Of a stretch of 64,000 nt of DNA, positions 43,793-53,182 are shown in pieces; within the stretch, counting starts at the first letter, position 1; each line of letters begins with the position of its first letter. The stretch is from Embleya sp045207655 (lineage in GTDB: Bacteria; Actinomycetota; Actinomycetes; Streptomycetales; Streptomycetaceae), in assembly GCF_045207655.1 (NCBI RefSeq), contig NZ_CP108785.1, positions 1,984,001 through 2,048,000 on the forward strand, given 5' to 3'. The position numbers were made by a program, and so were the translations under genes. A model generated the notes under the pieces. The model was not told where the DNA came from. It did no database searches and saw only the letters and a list, made by a program, of their open reading frames with translations.

Positions 43793-45222
43793 GCCTGCGG
43801 CCCAGGATGCGCCGGCAACCGCTGCGCCGACGCCTGGTGATCGTGCTCGTCCTGGTCTGCACCGTGGTGCTCAACACCTGCGCGGCGGTGACCGTGGGCG
43901 TGCTGCGGGACTCGCTCTTCGACCGTCTCGACGACCAACTCGACACCACCGTCGCCGCGTTGCGCGCCCTGGACCAGCGTGAACGCAACAACCAGCGGCT
44001 GGGCCTGGATCCGGGCATCTGGCTGAAGTACCCGGGCGGCCTGCGCGTGGCCCTCGCCGCCCCCGGCCGCCGCCCGCCGCAGGGTCCGGGGCCGAGGCTG
44101 ACCGGCATCCTGCCGCCCACCGGCAGCACGGTCACCGCGCCCTCGGCCGAGCCCGGTTCCGGCGAGAGGTTCCGGGTTCGCGTCCAGGACCTGACCGACG
44201 GGCGCACCGCGCTGGTCGCGTTGAGCACCAATGACGCCGAACGGGCCGCGGACCACGCGCTGTACGTGGTGCTGATCACCGTCGGGATCGCCCTGCCGAC
44301 TCTGGGCCTGCTCGGCGCGCTGTTCGTCCGGCGCGAACTACGGCCGCTGGAACAGGCCGCCCAGGTCGCCGACTCGATCGCGGCGGGCGACTACGGGCGG
44401 CGCGTACGCAATCCGCTGATCGGTCCGCGCACCGAGGTCGGCCGACTGGCCATCGCCATCGATCGTATGCTCGACCAGATCCAGGCCGCGTTCACCGCCC
44501 GGGACACCTCGGAGGAACGCCTGCGTCGCTTCGTCGCCGACGCCTCCCACGAACTGCGCACCCCGCTGCAGTCGATCGGCGGATACACCGAGTTGTACCA
44601 GCGCGGCGCGCTTCCGGACCGGGCCTCGGTCGACGACGCGGTGTCCCGGATGCGGGCCGAGATACGGCGCATGAACGGCCTCGTGGAGGCCCTGTTGCTG
44701 CTCGCCCGCCTGGACGAGGAACAGGACACCGATCTCGAACCCGTGGACCTGGCCCGGGTCGTGGCCGACTCCTGCCGCGACGCCGCCGCGGTCGAACCCG
44801 CCCGGCCGCTGACCCATGCCGCCACCGCGTCCACGGCGGAGGTACTGGTCCTGGGCGACGAGGACCGCCTGCGGCAGTTGGTGGCCAACCTGCTCGGCAA
44901 CATCCGCATGCACACCCCGCCGGACGCCCCGGCCGCGGTCGAACTGCGCCGTGAGGGCGATCACGTGGAACTGACGGTGCGCGACGGCGGCCCGGGCATA
45001 CCGGCCGCCGATCTCCCACACGTCTTCGACCGCTTCCACCGCGCGGACAAGAGCCGCAGCCGCGCCCAGGGCGGCAGCGGCCTGGGCCTGTCCATCGTGG
45101 CGGCCATCGTCGACATGCACCATGGCAGCATCCACATCGGCCCCGCCTCCGATCGGGGCACCGTGGTCAGGGTCCGCCTCCCCGCCCTCGGTGACACCCG
45201 TTCGCCTCCCGCGTCGGCATGA
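43786..45222 (+). CDS. Sensor histidine kinase with HAMP domain
   Basis: About 478 residues, coupled to the response regulator (GTG 43786 overlaps its stop by seven bases). Two membrane helices (about 16-38 and 160-182) flank an extracellular domain of about 120 residues rich in Pro and Gly. HAMP follows, then HisKA with His in ADASHELRTPLQSI and the ATPase with NLLGNIRMH, DGGPGIP and GGSGLGLSIV. The N box has Ile-Arg where many have Asn-Ala-Ile. Signal unknown. Confidence 0.93.
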   Translation: MLSLRPRMRRQPLRRRLVIVLVLVCTVVLNTCAAVTVGVLRDSLFDRLDDQLDTTVAALRALDQRERNNQRLGLDPGIWLKYPGGLRVALAAPGRRPPQGPGPRLTGILPPTGSTVTAPSAEPGSGERFRVRVQDLTDGRTALVALSTNDAERAADHALYVVLITVGIALPTLGLLGALFVRRELRPLEQAAQVADSIAAGDYGRRVRNPLIGPRTEVGRLAIAIDRMLDQIQAAFTARDTSEERLRRFVADASHELRTPLQSIGGYTELYQRGALPDRASVDDAVSRMRAEIRRMNGLVEALLLLARLDEEQDTDLEPVDLARVVADSCRDAAAVEPARPLTHAATASTAEVLVLGDEDRLRQLVANLLGNIRMHTPPDAPAAVELRREGDHVELTVRDGGPGIPAADLPHVFDRFHRADKSRSRAQGGSGLGLSIVAAIVDMHHGSIHIGPASDRGTVVRVRLPALGDTRSPPASA

Positions 45223-45238
45223 CCGACGTCGGCGTCGC

Positions 45239-46471
45239 TCACGAGCCGGTCCTCTTCCCGAGCGTCGATCGTGTGGCCGGCACGGGCACGCCGCGGGTCG
45301 AACCGTAGGGCAGTACCGCGTGTACCGCCCAGCCGCCGTCGGGGTCGGGACCGATGTCGAGCCGGCCGCCGAGCATCGCGACACGCTCGCGCATGCCGAT
45401 CAGGCCGTGGCCCATTCCGTCGCCCGGCGCCTGCGCGCCCCGCCCGTCGTCGCGGACACGCACCTCCAGCGCGTCCCTGCGGTACCCGACCAGGACCTCG
45501 GCGCCGGCCGTCGGACCGGCGTGCTTGCGGGTGTTGGTCAACGCCTCCTGGATGATCCGGTACGCGGTGAGCGCGACGGTCCGGGACGGGTCGATCGGCT
45601 CGCCCTCCACAACCACCCGCACGGACAGGCCCGCGCGGCCGACCTGGTCGACGAGATCGTCCAGGTGGCGCAGGCTCGGCTGCGGGACCAGGCCCTCGGT
45701 CTCGTTCTGCGCGCGCAGCACCCCCAGCAGTCGGCGCATCTCCACCAGCGCCTCGCGTCCGGTCTTCGCGATCGTTTCCAGGGCCTCGCGGGCCTTGTCG
45801 GGGGAGGTGGCGATGGCCCGGCTCGCACCATCCGCCTGTACCACGATCACCGACACGTTGTGCGCCACCACGTCGTGCAACTCCCGTGCGATCCGCGAGC
45901 GTTCCGCCGCAGCGGCGATCAGCGCCTGCTGGTCGCGCTCGAACTCCAGCCGGGTCGCCCGCTCTTCAAGTTCGGCGTAGTAGGCGCGGCGGGTCCGCAT
46001 CGAGTCGCCGAGCACCCAGGCGATGCCGAGCGTGATGGCGATGAAGGAGTACACGAACGCGCCTTCGCGCACGTCCAGATTCACGCTCGCGCCCCAGCGC
46101 GCGAAGTAGAGCCCCGGCACCGCGAACACGCAGACCAGGGCGAGCCGCACCCGGCGCGGCGAGCCGATCTTCGCCGCCGTGTACAGCGCCATCGGCACCG
46201 CGATGCTCGTCATCATGATCTCCGAGCTCACCACGAGTTGGCCCGCGCTGCCCAGCATCACCAGCCCGAACGCGGTCCGGGGTCGCACTCGGCGCAGCGA
46301 CGCGCCCAGGCTGTGGAGCACGACGAGAACCCACAGCCCGTACCGGACCCGACCGGCCGGCGTCGCGTCGTCGTCGTGGACCTGAGCGGCGCTCAGCAAC
46401 AACACCGGAAGCACGATCATCGCGTCCACGACCAACGGGTGCCCGCGCAGCCAGGCGTAGATTCTTTGCAC
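45239..46471 (-). CDS. Orphan DesK/NarX-type sensor histidine kinase
   Basis: About 410 residues with five or so N-terminal membrane helices (VDAMIVLPVLLLSAAQ, YGLWVLVVLHSLGAS and others) and no extracellular domain. The HisKA_3 site is ARELHDVVAHNVSVIVVQ, the ATPase has QEALTNTRKHAG, DDGRGA and GHGLIGMRERVAMLGG. Kinases of this group pair with NarL-type regulators, yet no adjacent regulator gene exists here: upstream is a long gap and downstream is the convergent kinase. The partner is elsewhere or lost. Confidence 0.9.
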   Translation of the reverse strand: MQRIYAWLRGHPLVVDAMIVLPVLLLSAAQVHDDDATPAGRVRYGLWVLVVLHSLGASLRRVRPRTAFGLVMLGSAGQLVVSSEIMMTSIAVPMALYTAAKIGSPRRVRLALVCVFAVPGLYFARWGASVNLDVREGAFVYSFIAITLGIAWVLGDSMRTRRAYYAELEERATRLEFERDQQALIAAAAERSRIARELHDVVAHNVSVIVVQADGASRAIATSPDKAREALETIAKTGREALVEMRRLLGVLRAQNETEGLVPQPSLRHLDDLVDQVGRAGLSVRVVVEGEPIDPSRTVALTAYRIIQEALTNTRKHAGPTAGAEVLVGYRRDALEVRVRDDGRGAQAPGDGMGHGLIGMRERVAMLGGRLDIGPDPDGGWAVHAVLPYGSTRGVPVPATRSTLGKRTGS

Positions 46472-47409
46472 ACCGGGACGCTACGGGCGAGGGCCTCGTG
46501 CGGGCGTCATCCGATGCGCCGAGCGGACCCATCGTCCCCAGGTCTCACCCTCGCGGGCCGCGCCTCCTTCCCGCGCCCCCGGCAGATCCGGCCGAGGGCT
46601 GACGACACGGCACCACCGATCACGAGGTGGCGCCGCTCACCCCGGGCGAGCCGGTCTGCGAACGCGCGCCGGGTCGCCCGCGAATCCGGGCGATCGGTCG
46701 AGTACGGCGGTGGCCTCGACCAGCAGGCCGGGTTCGTCCGTTCCCGTGGGCGTGCGGTCCCGCAGGCGGTTCCGGGTACGGCGAACGTGCCGCCGTACCC
46801 GGACACCACGCGGGCGCGCCGTCGATACCGACCGAACGACGCCGAGACGGCCGGCCACCCCGGCAGGTTCGCCTCGGACGCGTTGCGAGCCACCTCCCGA
46901 CACCTTGCCCGCGACCTCGGCGGGTTCCCACCCGTCGAGTGTCGCTCGCAACGTCTCCGGACGGATCGTCGAGCGCTCCTCCCCCCATCCGACCATCGAC
47001 TCCCGGCGTGACACGGGAATCACGGTCGCCCCCCAGGGCCGCGACGAAGTCGATCACATTTGCGTGATCATTTCGTCACCACCCGTGAACACGACTTTAG
47101 GCCCCGGTCACCGCCGGGGAACAGGCGGCAAACAAGCCGGCCTTGCCGCCCACGCCAACCGACACAAACCGTCGGTTGCCCGACTCGCGCATCCGGCCCG
47201 GTTCCGGAACCTCGGGTCGGGCCCGGCCGGATCGGCACGGCCACGCGGGCGCCGGCCCGGGTCGGGACGCACCGGCGCCGACCCTCGCCCTGGTTGGCCG
47301 AATACCGCTGTACCACCGCGTAGTTCGCGGAAGCGGAAGCGCCCGCCACGTCGTCGCCATGTCGTCGCCGCGCCGCTCGCGAGTCACCGGTCACGGCCAT
47401 GAGCCGCGG
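46472..47409. other. Long interval with a decayed reading frame
   Basis: Nearly 940 bases between the orphan kinase and the TetR gene. A minus-strand frame at 46637-47023 shows some protein character (TIRPETLRATLDGWEPAEVA, LLVEATAVLDRS) but lower G+C at third positions than neighbours. A related-looking continuation (RRAFADRLARGERRHLVIGG) lies in another frame near 46640. This suggests a frameshifted relic. An inverted repeat GATCAC/GTGATC occurs at 47051-47068. No intact gene is supported. Confidence 0.4.
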
Positions 47410-48018
47410 TCAGCGCGGCGGAGCCAGGACCGGCGCCAGGACGGTGAGGGCGTCGAGGATCCCGTGCGCGTCGGGGGTGTGCTCCGGGTCGACCAGCCAC
47501 TGGAGCATCAGGCCGTCGCAGATCGCGATGAGCAGCGCCGGAATCGCCTCGGCGCCCGCCGGTGGCTCGACGCCCGAGTCCGCGAACGCCCGGTCGGTCA
47601 TGGCGTGTCCGGCCCGACGGGCGTCGGCGTATCCCGCGGCCAGGCGTTCGCGCAGCGCCGCCGAGCGCATGGCCGGCGCGAACGACTCGACACACGCGAC
47701 CGCCATCGGGCGCAGTTCCTCGAACGAATCGATCAACGCCACCAGTGCGGCGGCCGGTTGCGCACGTGGACCATCGGCGACGACGGCCGACACCGCGTCC
47801 CGCACCCGCCGGGTCCACACCTCGAAGCACTGCCCGACCGCCTCCTCCAGCAGCGCGTCCACGCCGCCGAAGTGGTAGCCGATCGAGCCGAGGCTGGTTC
47901 CGGAGGCCTGCGCGATATCGCGTGCGGTGGTGTGCGCGTAGCCCTTCTCCCGCAGACAGCGCACGGCGCCGGCGAGGACTCGCTCCCGATGACTCCTGGA
48001 CAGGGGCGACTTGGGCAT
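47410..48018 (-). CDS. TetR family transcriptional regulator
   Basis: About 202 residues. HTH: RVLAGAVRCLREKGYAHTTARDIAQASGTSLGSIGYHFG (the core ASGTSLGSIGYHFG is diagnostic). The C-terminal domain resembles TetR_C_6-type repressors (ALLIAICDGLMLQWLVDPEH). ATG 48018 follows GGTGGG. It is divergent from the P450 gene, with a palindrome between them, and presumably represses that gene. The inducer would be a hydrophobic compound; unknown. Confidence 0.92.
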   Translation of the reverse strand: MPKSPLSRSHRERVLAGAVRCLREKGYAHTTARDIAQASGTSLGSIGYHFGGVDALLEEAVGQCFEVWTRRVRDAVSAVVADGPRAQPAAALVALIDSFEELRPMAVACVESFAPAMRSAALRERLAAGYADARRAGHAMTDRAFADSGVEPPAGAEAIPALLIAICDGLMLQWLVDPEHTPDAHGILDALTVLAPVLAPPR

Positions 48019-48031
48019 CCCACCGTGTTGG

Positions 48032-48052
48032 ACAAACGTGCAGCACGAATGT
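48032..48052. promoter_or_regulatory. Palindrome between TetR and P450 genes, candidate operator
   Basis: CGTGC (48037-48041) and GCACG (48043-48047) are perfectly inverted about 48042, and the outer ACA (48032-48034) and TGT (48050-48052) also pair. The 21-bp site lies in the 64 bases between divergent starts, the usual place for a TetR operator. Confidence 0.5.
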
Positions 48053-48082
48053 TCAGACTTCTCTCGGATCAGGAGCGAGTCG

Positions 48083-49921
48083 ATGACGTCTGCCACCCCG
48101 CCGCCGGGTTCCCGGCTGCCGAACTGGATCCAGACCGCGCTCTACCTCGCCGCCCCCGGCCGTTCGCTCAGGGCGGCCCGGCGCCGCCATGGGCCGGTCT
48201 TCCAGGCCCGGTTCCTCGGTTTCCCGCCGCAGACCTACGTCACCACGGCCGAACTGGCCCAGCAGGTCTACGCCGTCGACGCCGGCGGCGGCCGGGCCGG
48301 CGAGGTGCGCCGGCAATTCCTGGAGGGCATGGTCGGCCGGAACTCGCTGCTCACGCTGGACGGCGACCCCTGGTGGCGGCACCGCAGACTGCTGAGCCCG
48401 GCCCTGCACGGCAGGGCCATCGCCGACTACGGCGACGAGATCGCCCGAATAGCCGCCGAGCACATCGCCGAGTGGCCGCGACACCGGCCGTTCGCGCTGC
48501 GCGACCGCATGCAGGAGATCACCCTGGAGGTGATCCTGCGGCTGGTGTTCGGGATCCGCGACAACGATCGTCTGTCCCGGCTGCGCACCGCCATCCCCGA
48601 ACTGATCGAGGTCGGCGGCTCGCCGGTCGTGCTGATGTTGCCGCCACGGGTTCGGGCCTGGACCCAGAGCCCGTCGGCGACCCGGCTCGGTTTCCTGCCC
48701 ACGACCCGATTCCAGCGCGCCCGCGACGCGGTGGACGCGATGTTGTTCGACGAGATCGCGCATCGCCGTACCGACCCGGTCCCCGGCGCCACCGACGTGT
48801 TGTCCCGGCTGTTGCAGGCTCGCGACGAGCGGGGTCGGCCGATGAGCGACCAGGAACTGCGCGACGAGCTGATCACCATGCTCGAAGCCGGCCACGAGAC
48901 CACCGCCACCGCCCTGGCGTGGACCTTCGAGCGCCTCCTGCGCACCCCCGCCGTCCTGGCCGAACTCCGCAAGGAGATCGACGACGGTCGCCACAGCACC
49001 TACCTCGACGCCGTGGTCAAGGAGGCGCTGCGCTCGCGCCCCGTGGTGTACGAGGCCCCGCGCCTCCTGGACGAGCCGCTCCAACTGGGCCGATTCCGGG
49101 TGCCCGCGGGCTCGTTCGCGTCGCCGGTGATCACCCTGATCCATCACGACCCCGAAGTCTTCCCGGAGCCTTCCGAGTTCCGCCCCGAGCGCTTCCTCGG
49201 CCCGGACGCGGCCCGGACACAACGGGCCTGGATGCCCTTCGGCGGCGGTCGTCGGTACTGCGTCGGCGCGCAACTCGCGGTCCTGGAAATGACGGTGATC
49301 ATCCGTGAGGTGCTGACCCGCCTGGAGTTGACCGCCCCCGATCCGGCCCCGGAACGGCCGCGGGCGCGGCACGTCACGCTGATCCCGGCCAAGCGCACCG
49401 TCGTGGTGGCCCGCCCCCGCGACAGCGCCGTTCCTCCCGAGGGCCTGCCGACCCGACGCGCCGTCACCGTGCGTCGCGAGGTCGCGGTCGCCCCCGCGGT
49501 CGTCTGGGCCGCGCTCGCCGACATCACCCGCATGGGCGAGTGGAGTCCCGAATGCACCGGCGGCAGTTGGCTCGGCACCCACCGTGAGCCCGTCGTCGGC
49601 GCCCGCTTCATCGGCACCAACCGCAAGGGCCTGCTGCGCTGGACCACGCGGTGCATCATCACCGACGCCCGCCCCGGCCGCGCCATCGCGTGGGACACCC
49701 GGCTCGGCATCCCGCTCGCCCATTGGTCGTTCGTGCTCTCCCCGACCCCCACCGGCACCCTCGTCGAACAGACCTGGCGGGATCGCCGGGTGGGCCCGCT
49801 CGGCACTCTGATGGCCTGCCTCTCCGAAGCGGCGCTGCGCACCGGCCCACGCGCCGACCACAACGAACAGTCGATGCGCGCGACGCTGTCCGCGCTCGAA
49901 CGGCACCTGAAGACGCGGTAG
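48083..49921 (+). CDS. Cytochrome P450 fused to a C-terminal SRPBCC (polyketide-cyclase-like) domain
   Basis: Single frame of 612 residues. Residues 1-460 form a complete P450: the I-helix motif AGHETTA (about 271-277), ExxR in KEALRSRP, and the heme loop FGGGRRYCVGAQLA with the ligand Cys near residue 393. After a short linker, residues 470-612 form a START/SRPBCC-like domain (TVRREVAVAPAVVWAALADI, GEWSPECTGGSW, VGARFIGTNRKGLLRWTTRC). Such domains bind hydrophobic ligands. No stop or frameshift separates the parts. ATG 48083 follows AGGAGCG. No ferredoxin or reductase gene is next to it. It is divergent from a TetR gene. Confidence 0.9.
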   Translation: MTSATPPPGSRLPNWIQTALYLAAPGRSLRAARRRHGPVFQARFLGFPPQTYVTTAELAQQVYAVDAGGGRAGEVRRQFLEGMVGRNSLLTLDGDPWWRHRRLLSPALHGRAIADYGDEIARIAAEHIAEWPRHRPFALRDRMQEITLEVILRLVFGIRDNDRLSRLRTAIPELIEVGGSPVVLMLPPRVRAWTQSPSATRLGFLPTTRFQRARDAVDAMLFDEIAHRRTDPVPGATDVLSRLLQARDERGRPMSDQELRDELITMLEAGHETTATALAWTFERLLRTPAVLAELRKEIDDGRHSTYLDAVVKEALRSRPVVYEAPRLLDEPLQLGRFRVPAGSFASPVITLIHHDPEVFPEPSEFRPERFLGPDAARTQRAWMPFGGGRRYCVGAQLAVLEMTVIIREVLTRLELTAPDPAPERPRARHVTLIPAKRTVVVARPRDSAVPPEGLPTRRAVTVRREVAVAPAVVWAALADITRMGEWSPECTGGSWLGTHREPVVGARFIGTNRKGLLRWTTRCIITDARPGRAIAWDTRLGIPLAHWSFVLSPTPTGTLVEQTWRDRRVGPLGTLMACLSEAALRTGPRADHNEQSMRATLSALERHLKTR

Positions 49922-49989
49922 CCCCCGTCCCCGGCGTCGACCGGGAACAGGGGCCGCGTCGCGGTATCGAGGGAACCTCGTGCCGCGGG

Positions 49990-52275
49990 TTACTTCACCG
50001 GCTCCGGTGCTCCCGCACCGGGTCCCGTGTCACTCACCGGTTCCGGTGCCGGCTCCGCGACGTCCTCGGACTCCCCACGGACCGCCGGTGGTTCGGGCAG
50101 TTTGACCGATTGCAGGAGCAGTTGTGCGACGTCGACGACGCGGAGGTCTTCCTTGGCGTCGCCGGCCTGCTTCTTGGCGTTGATGGAGTCGGTGAACATC
50201 ACCAGGCAGAACGGGCAGGCGGTGGAGACGATGTCGGGCTTGAGGGAGAGGGCCTCGTCCATGCGCTCGTTGTTGATGCGCTTGCCGATGCGTTCCTCCA
50301 TCCACATGCGCGCGCCGCCGGCGCCGCAGCAGAAGCCGCGTTCCTTGTGCCGGTGCATCTCCTCGTTGCGCAGTCCCGGCACGCGGGCGATGATCTCCCG
50401 CGGCGGCGTGTACACCTTGTTGTGCCGGCCCAGGTAGCACGGGTCGTGGTAGGTGACCAGGCCGTCCACCGGCTCCACCGGCGTCAGCCGGCCCTCGTCG
50501 AGCAGGTGTTGCAGCAACTGGGTGTGGTGGATCACCTCGAAGTGGCCCTCCAACTGCGGATACTCGTTGGCGAGGGTGTTGAAGCAGTGCGGACACGTGG
50601 TCACGATCCGCTTGCGCGGGGCGTCCTCCAACGCGGCGTTCAACGTCGCCACGTTCTGCGCCGCGAGCATCTGGAAGACCACCTCCGAGCCCAGCCGGCG
50701 CGCCGAGTCGCCGGTGCAGGACTCCTCCTTGCCCAGGATCCCGTACCGCACGCCCGCGATGTGCAACAGCTCCGCGAACGCCTTCGTGGTCTTCTTCGGC
50801 CCGTCCGCCAACGCCCCCGCGCAACCCACCCAGTACAGGTACTCCAACTCCGCGGGCTCCACGTCCCGCCCGACGATCGGGACCTCGATCCCGGTCGCCT
50901 TCTTCAGTTCCTTGACCCAGTCCAGGCGGGCCTTGGTGGCCACCCCCCACGGGTTGCCCTTGTTCTCCAGGCCCTTGAGCATCGTCGCAGCCTCGGAGGG
51001 GAACGCGCTCTCGATCAACACCTGGTACCGGCGCATGTCCACGATGTGGTCCACGTGCTCGATGTCCACCGGGCACTGCTCCACACACGCCCCGCACGTG
51101 GTGCACGACCACAACACGTCCGGGTCGATCACCCCGTTCTCCTCCGCCGTGCCCACCAGCGGCCGCCCCGCCTCGGCCAACGCGGACGCGGGCACCCTCG
51201 CCAACTGCTCCGGGGTGGCCCGCTCGTTGCCCTCCTCGTCCCGACCCCCACCCGCCAGCAGATACGGGGCCTTCGCGTAGGCGTGCTCACGCAACGACAT
51301 GATCAACAACTTCGGCGACAACGGCTTGCCCGTGTTCCACGCCGGACACTGCGACTGGCACCGACCACACTCGGTACACGTGGAGAAGTCCAACAGACCC
51401 TTCCACGTGAAATGCTCGATCTGCGACACCCCGAACACCGCGTCCTCGGCCGGGTCCTCGAAATCGATCACCTCGCCACCCGAACGCATCGGCGCCAACG
51501 CACCCAACGCGACACCACCATCGGCATCACGCTTGAAATAGATGTTGAAGAACGCCAGGAACCGATGCCAGGCCACACCCATACTCGGCTTGAGTCCGAT
51601 GGTGATCGCCCACGTCATCGAGATGACGATCTTGACCGTGGCGACGATGTAGATCAGGTTCTCCAACGTGCCGTCGGAGAGGTCCGCGAACGCGACCACC
51701 AATGGGTAGCTCACCCAGTAGCCCGGCTCGTACGCGTCGACTCCCGCCAGCGCGCCCTCCAGACCGCGCAGCATCATGATGCACACGCCCACCGAGCCGA
51801 CCACGAACTCGACGAAGTACGCCTGGCCGAACCTGGATCCGGCGAACCGGCTCTTGCGACCGGGCCGGCGCGGATGGGAGGACTGCCGGATCGCGATCAG
51901 CACCAGGATGCCGACGATCGTCATCAGACCCATGAACTCGGTGAAGACCTCGAACACGTCCCAGTGCCCGAGACCCCACAGCGCGAATTCCGGCGAGAAG
52001 AGTTGGCCGTACGCGTTCACCAGGGTCAGGATCAGCGCGCCGAAACCGACCATGACGAACCAGTGCGCGGCGCCGACGATGCCCCAACGGAGCATCCGGG
52101 TGTGCCCGATGGTCTCGGTGAGCATCGTGCGCAGACGCGTGCCGGCCGCGCTGGTCCGGCCGCGCACGGGCTGCCCGAGTTTGACGAACGAGTGGATGTA
52201 GGCGGCGGTGCGCCCGAGTAGGGCGAACCCGATCACGCTGATCAGCAGCGAGATCACGATCCCTGCGAGTTGCAT
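49990..52275 (-). CDS. Membrane iron-sulfur oxidoreductase (heterodisulfide-reductase-like, CCG domains)
   Basis: About 761 residues. The N-terminal third has about six membrane helices and resembles the NarI-like quinone-interacting module. Two [4Fe-4S] motifs follow: CTECGRCQSQCPAW and CTTCGACVEQCPVD. Two CCG (HdrB/GlpC-type) domains come next (LYWVGCAGALADG with ESCTGDSARR, and YHDPCYLGRHN with FCCGAGGARMWME). The last 45 residues are acidic and Pro-rich. It probably passes electrons between a soluble donor and menaquinone. Homologues are conserved in Streptomyces, usually near fadB-like or etf genes, none of which lie here. Confidence 0.92.
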   Translation of the reverse strand: MQLAGIVISLLISVIGFALLGRTAAYIHSFVKLGQPVRGRTSAAGTRLRTMLTETIGHTRMLRWGIVGAAHWFVMVGFGALILTLVNAYGQLFSPEFALWGLGHWDVFEVFTEFMGLMTIVGILVLIAIRQSSHPRRPGRKSRFAGSRFGQAYFVEFVVGSVGVCIMMLRGLEGALAGVDAYEPGYWVSYPLVVAFADLSDGTLENLIYIVATVKIVISMTWAITIGLKPSMGVAWHRFLAFFNIYFKRDADGGVALGALAPMRSGGEVIDFEDPAEDAVFGVSQIEHFTWKGLLDFSTCTECGRCQSQCPAWNTGKPLSPKLLIMSLREHAYAKAPYLLAGGGRDEEGNERATPEQLARVPASALAEAGRPLVGTAEENGVIDPDVLWSCTTCGACVEQCPVDIEHVDHIVDMRRYQVLIESAFPSEAATMLKGLENKGNPWGVATKARLDWVKELKKATGIEVPIVGRDVEPAELEYLYWVGCAGALADGPKKTTKAFAELLHIAGVRYGILGKEESCTGDSARRLGSEVVFQMLAAQNVATLNAALEDAPRKRIVTTCPHCFNTLANEYPQLEGHFEVIHHTQLLQHLLDEGRLTPVEPVDGLVTYHDPCYLGRHNKVYTPPREIIARVPGLRNEEMHRHKERGFCCGAGGARMWMEERIGKRINNERMDEALSLKPDIVSTACPFCLVMFTDSINAKKQAGDAKEDLRVVDVAQLLLQSVKLPEPPAVRGESEDVAEPAPEPVSDTGPGAGAPEPVK

Positions 52276-52868
52276 GCTGTTCGGCTCCTCCGGTGGGACG
52301 TCCCTTCCGGGGCGTGTATCGGCCGACTGGGCAAGGCCGCTCGGGCTCCCTACCCATTGGTAACTTGACCACTGCGTCGATGATATCGGCCCGCCCGACA
52401 ACGCCGACCTCGCGGGTTTCGCCCGCTTCGCCCGACCCGCGCCGCACGTTCCGATCCGACCGGCCGGCTCGCCAGTTGTGTGACGCACCGTCAGATCAGT
52501 CAGCATGCATGCTGCCATGTCGGTGCGTCGAAATCCGCAACAGGTCCCGGCATCGTGCCGTCGTCACCCGGGAACGGGATCGAAACCCTCGGCGATCAAC
52601 CGACCGGCGAGCGTCACATGCGATGCGCGTCCTCGGTCGGGTCGTGCCGACGGATTCGAATCCGCGTTCGCGTCGAACCTGCTCCCGGGCGGCTTCGACC
52701 GGCTCCACCAGCGGGTATGGACGTGCGCCGGGCACCGACCTCGGCGCCGTCCGCGCATGGCCGCTCGCAAACGCTTGACCTGGCGGTCACTCCGAGAAAT
52801 CGTGAAAGTGCGGAGCGATTCGGATACTTCGCTCCGGCTCGTCCGATCTTCACGAGAAAGGGTCCCGA
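52276..52868. other. Long gene-free interval with palindrome
   Basis: About 590 bases between the iron-sulfur gene start and the DUF397 gene. No helix-turn-helix partner of the DUF397 protein is found. A perfect 14-bp palindrome CAGCATGCATGCTG lies at 52501-52514. GGAGGAG at about 52286 serves the iron-sulfur gene, and GAAAGGGTCCCGA serves the DUF397 gene. Confidence 0.45.
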
Positions 52869-53057
52869 ATGACCGTCTCTCCTCCCGCTGATTGGACCAC
52901 CAGCAGTTATTCGCAGCATCAGAATTGTGTGCAGTGGCGCAGCCCGGATGACGGGGACATCCGTGTCGCCGACTCCAAGGCCGGCCCCGACGGGCGGCAG
53001 ATCCCGGTGGCACGAACCGCCTGGACGGCGTTCGTGGACGGACTCAAGCGCGCTTGA
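52869..53057 (+). CDS. DUF397 domain protein
   Basis: 62 residues: DWTTSSYSQHQNCVQW then IRVADSKAGPDGRQIPVARTAWTAFVDGLK, the whole of the DUF397 domain. In Streptomyces these follow genes for XRE-type regulators and form toxin-antitoxin-like or developmental (BldB/WhiJ-type) pairs. No XRE regulator is present within several kilobases here, so it is an orphan. A perfect 11-bp hairpin follows. Confidence 0.92.
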   Translation: MTVSPPADWTTSSYSQHQNCVQWRSPDDGDIRVADSKAGPDGRQIPVARTAWTAFVDGLKRA

Positions 53058-53075
53058 CCCGAGGCCGTCGCCCGG

Positions 53076-53105
53076 GCGGGGGCACCCGCGCACAGGTGCC
53101 CCCGC
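53076..53105 (+). terminator. Perfect hairpin after DUF397 gene
   Basis: GCGGGGGCACC (53076-53086) and GGTGCCCCCGC (53095-53105) form a perfect 11-bp stem with an eight-base loop, 19 bases after the stop. Likely intrinsic terminator, also close to the end of the convergent acetyltransferase gene. Confidence 0.8.
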
Positions 53106-53182
53106 TCGGGGATCGCGACCGATGCCGTGCGGATCCGCGCGTACGACTCACCACCACCAGGCTTGCGCGGCGCGGCGCGCCG

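Noticed and set aside
46627..47067. Plus-strand open frame of 146 residues
   Set aside because: Composition is biased (Arg/Pro) with no motif, and it is antisense to the somewhat more protein-like minus frame.
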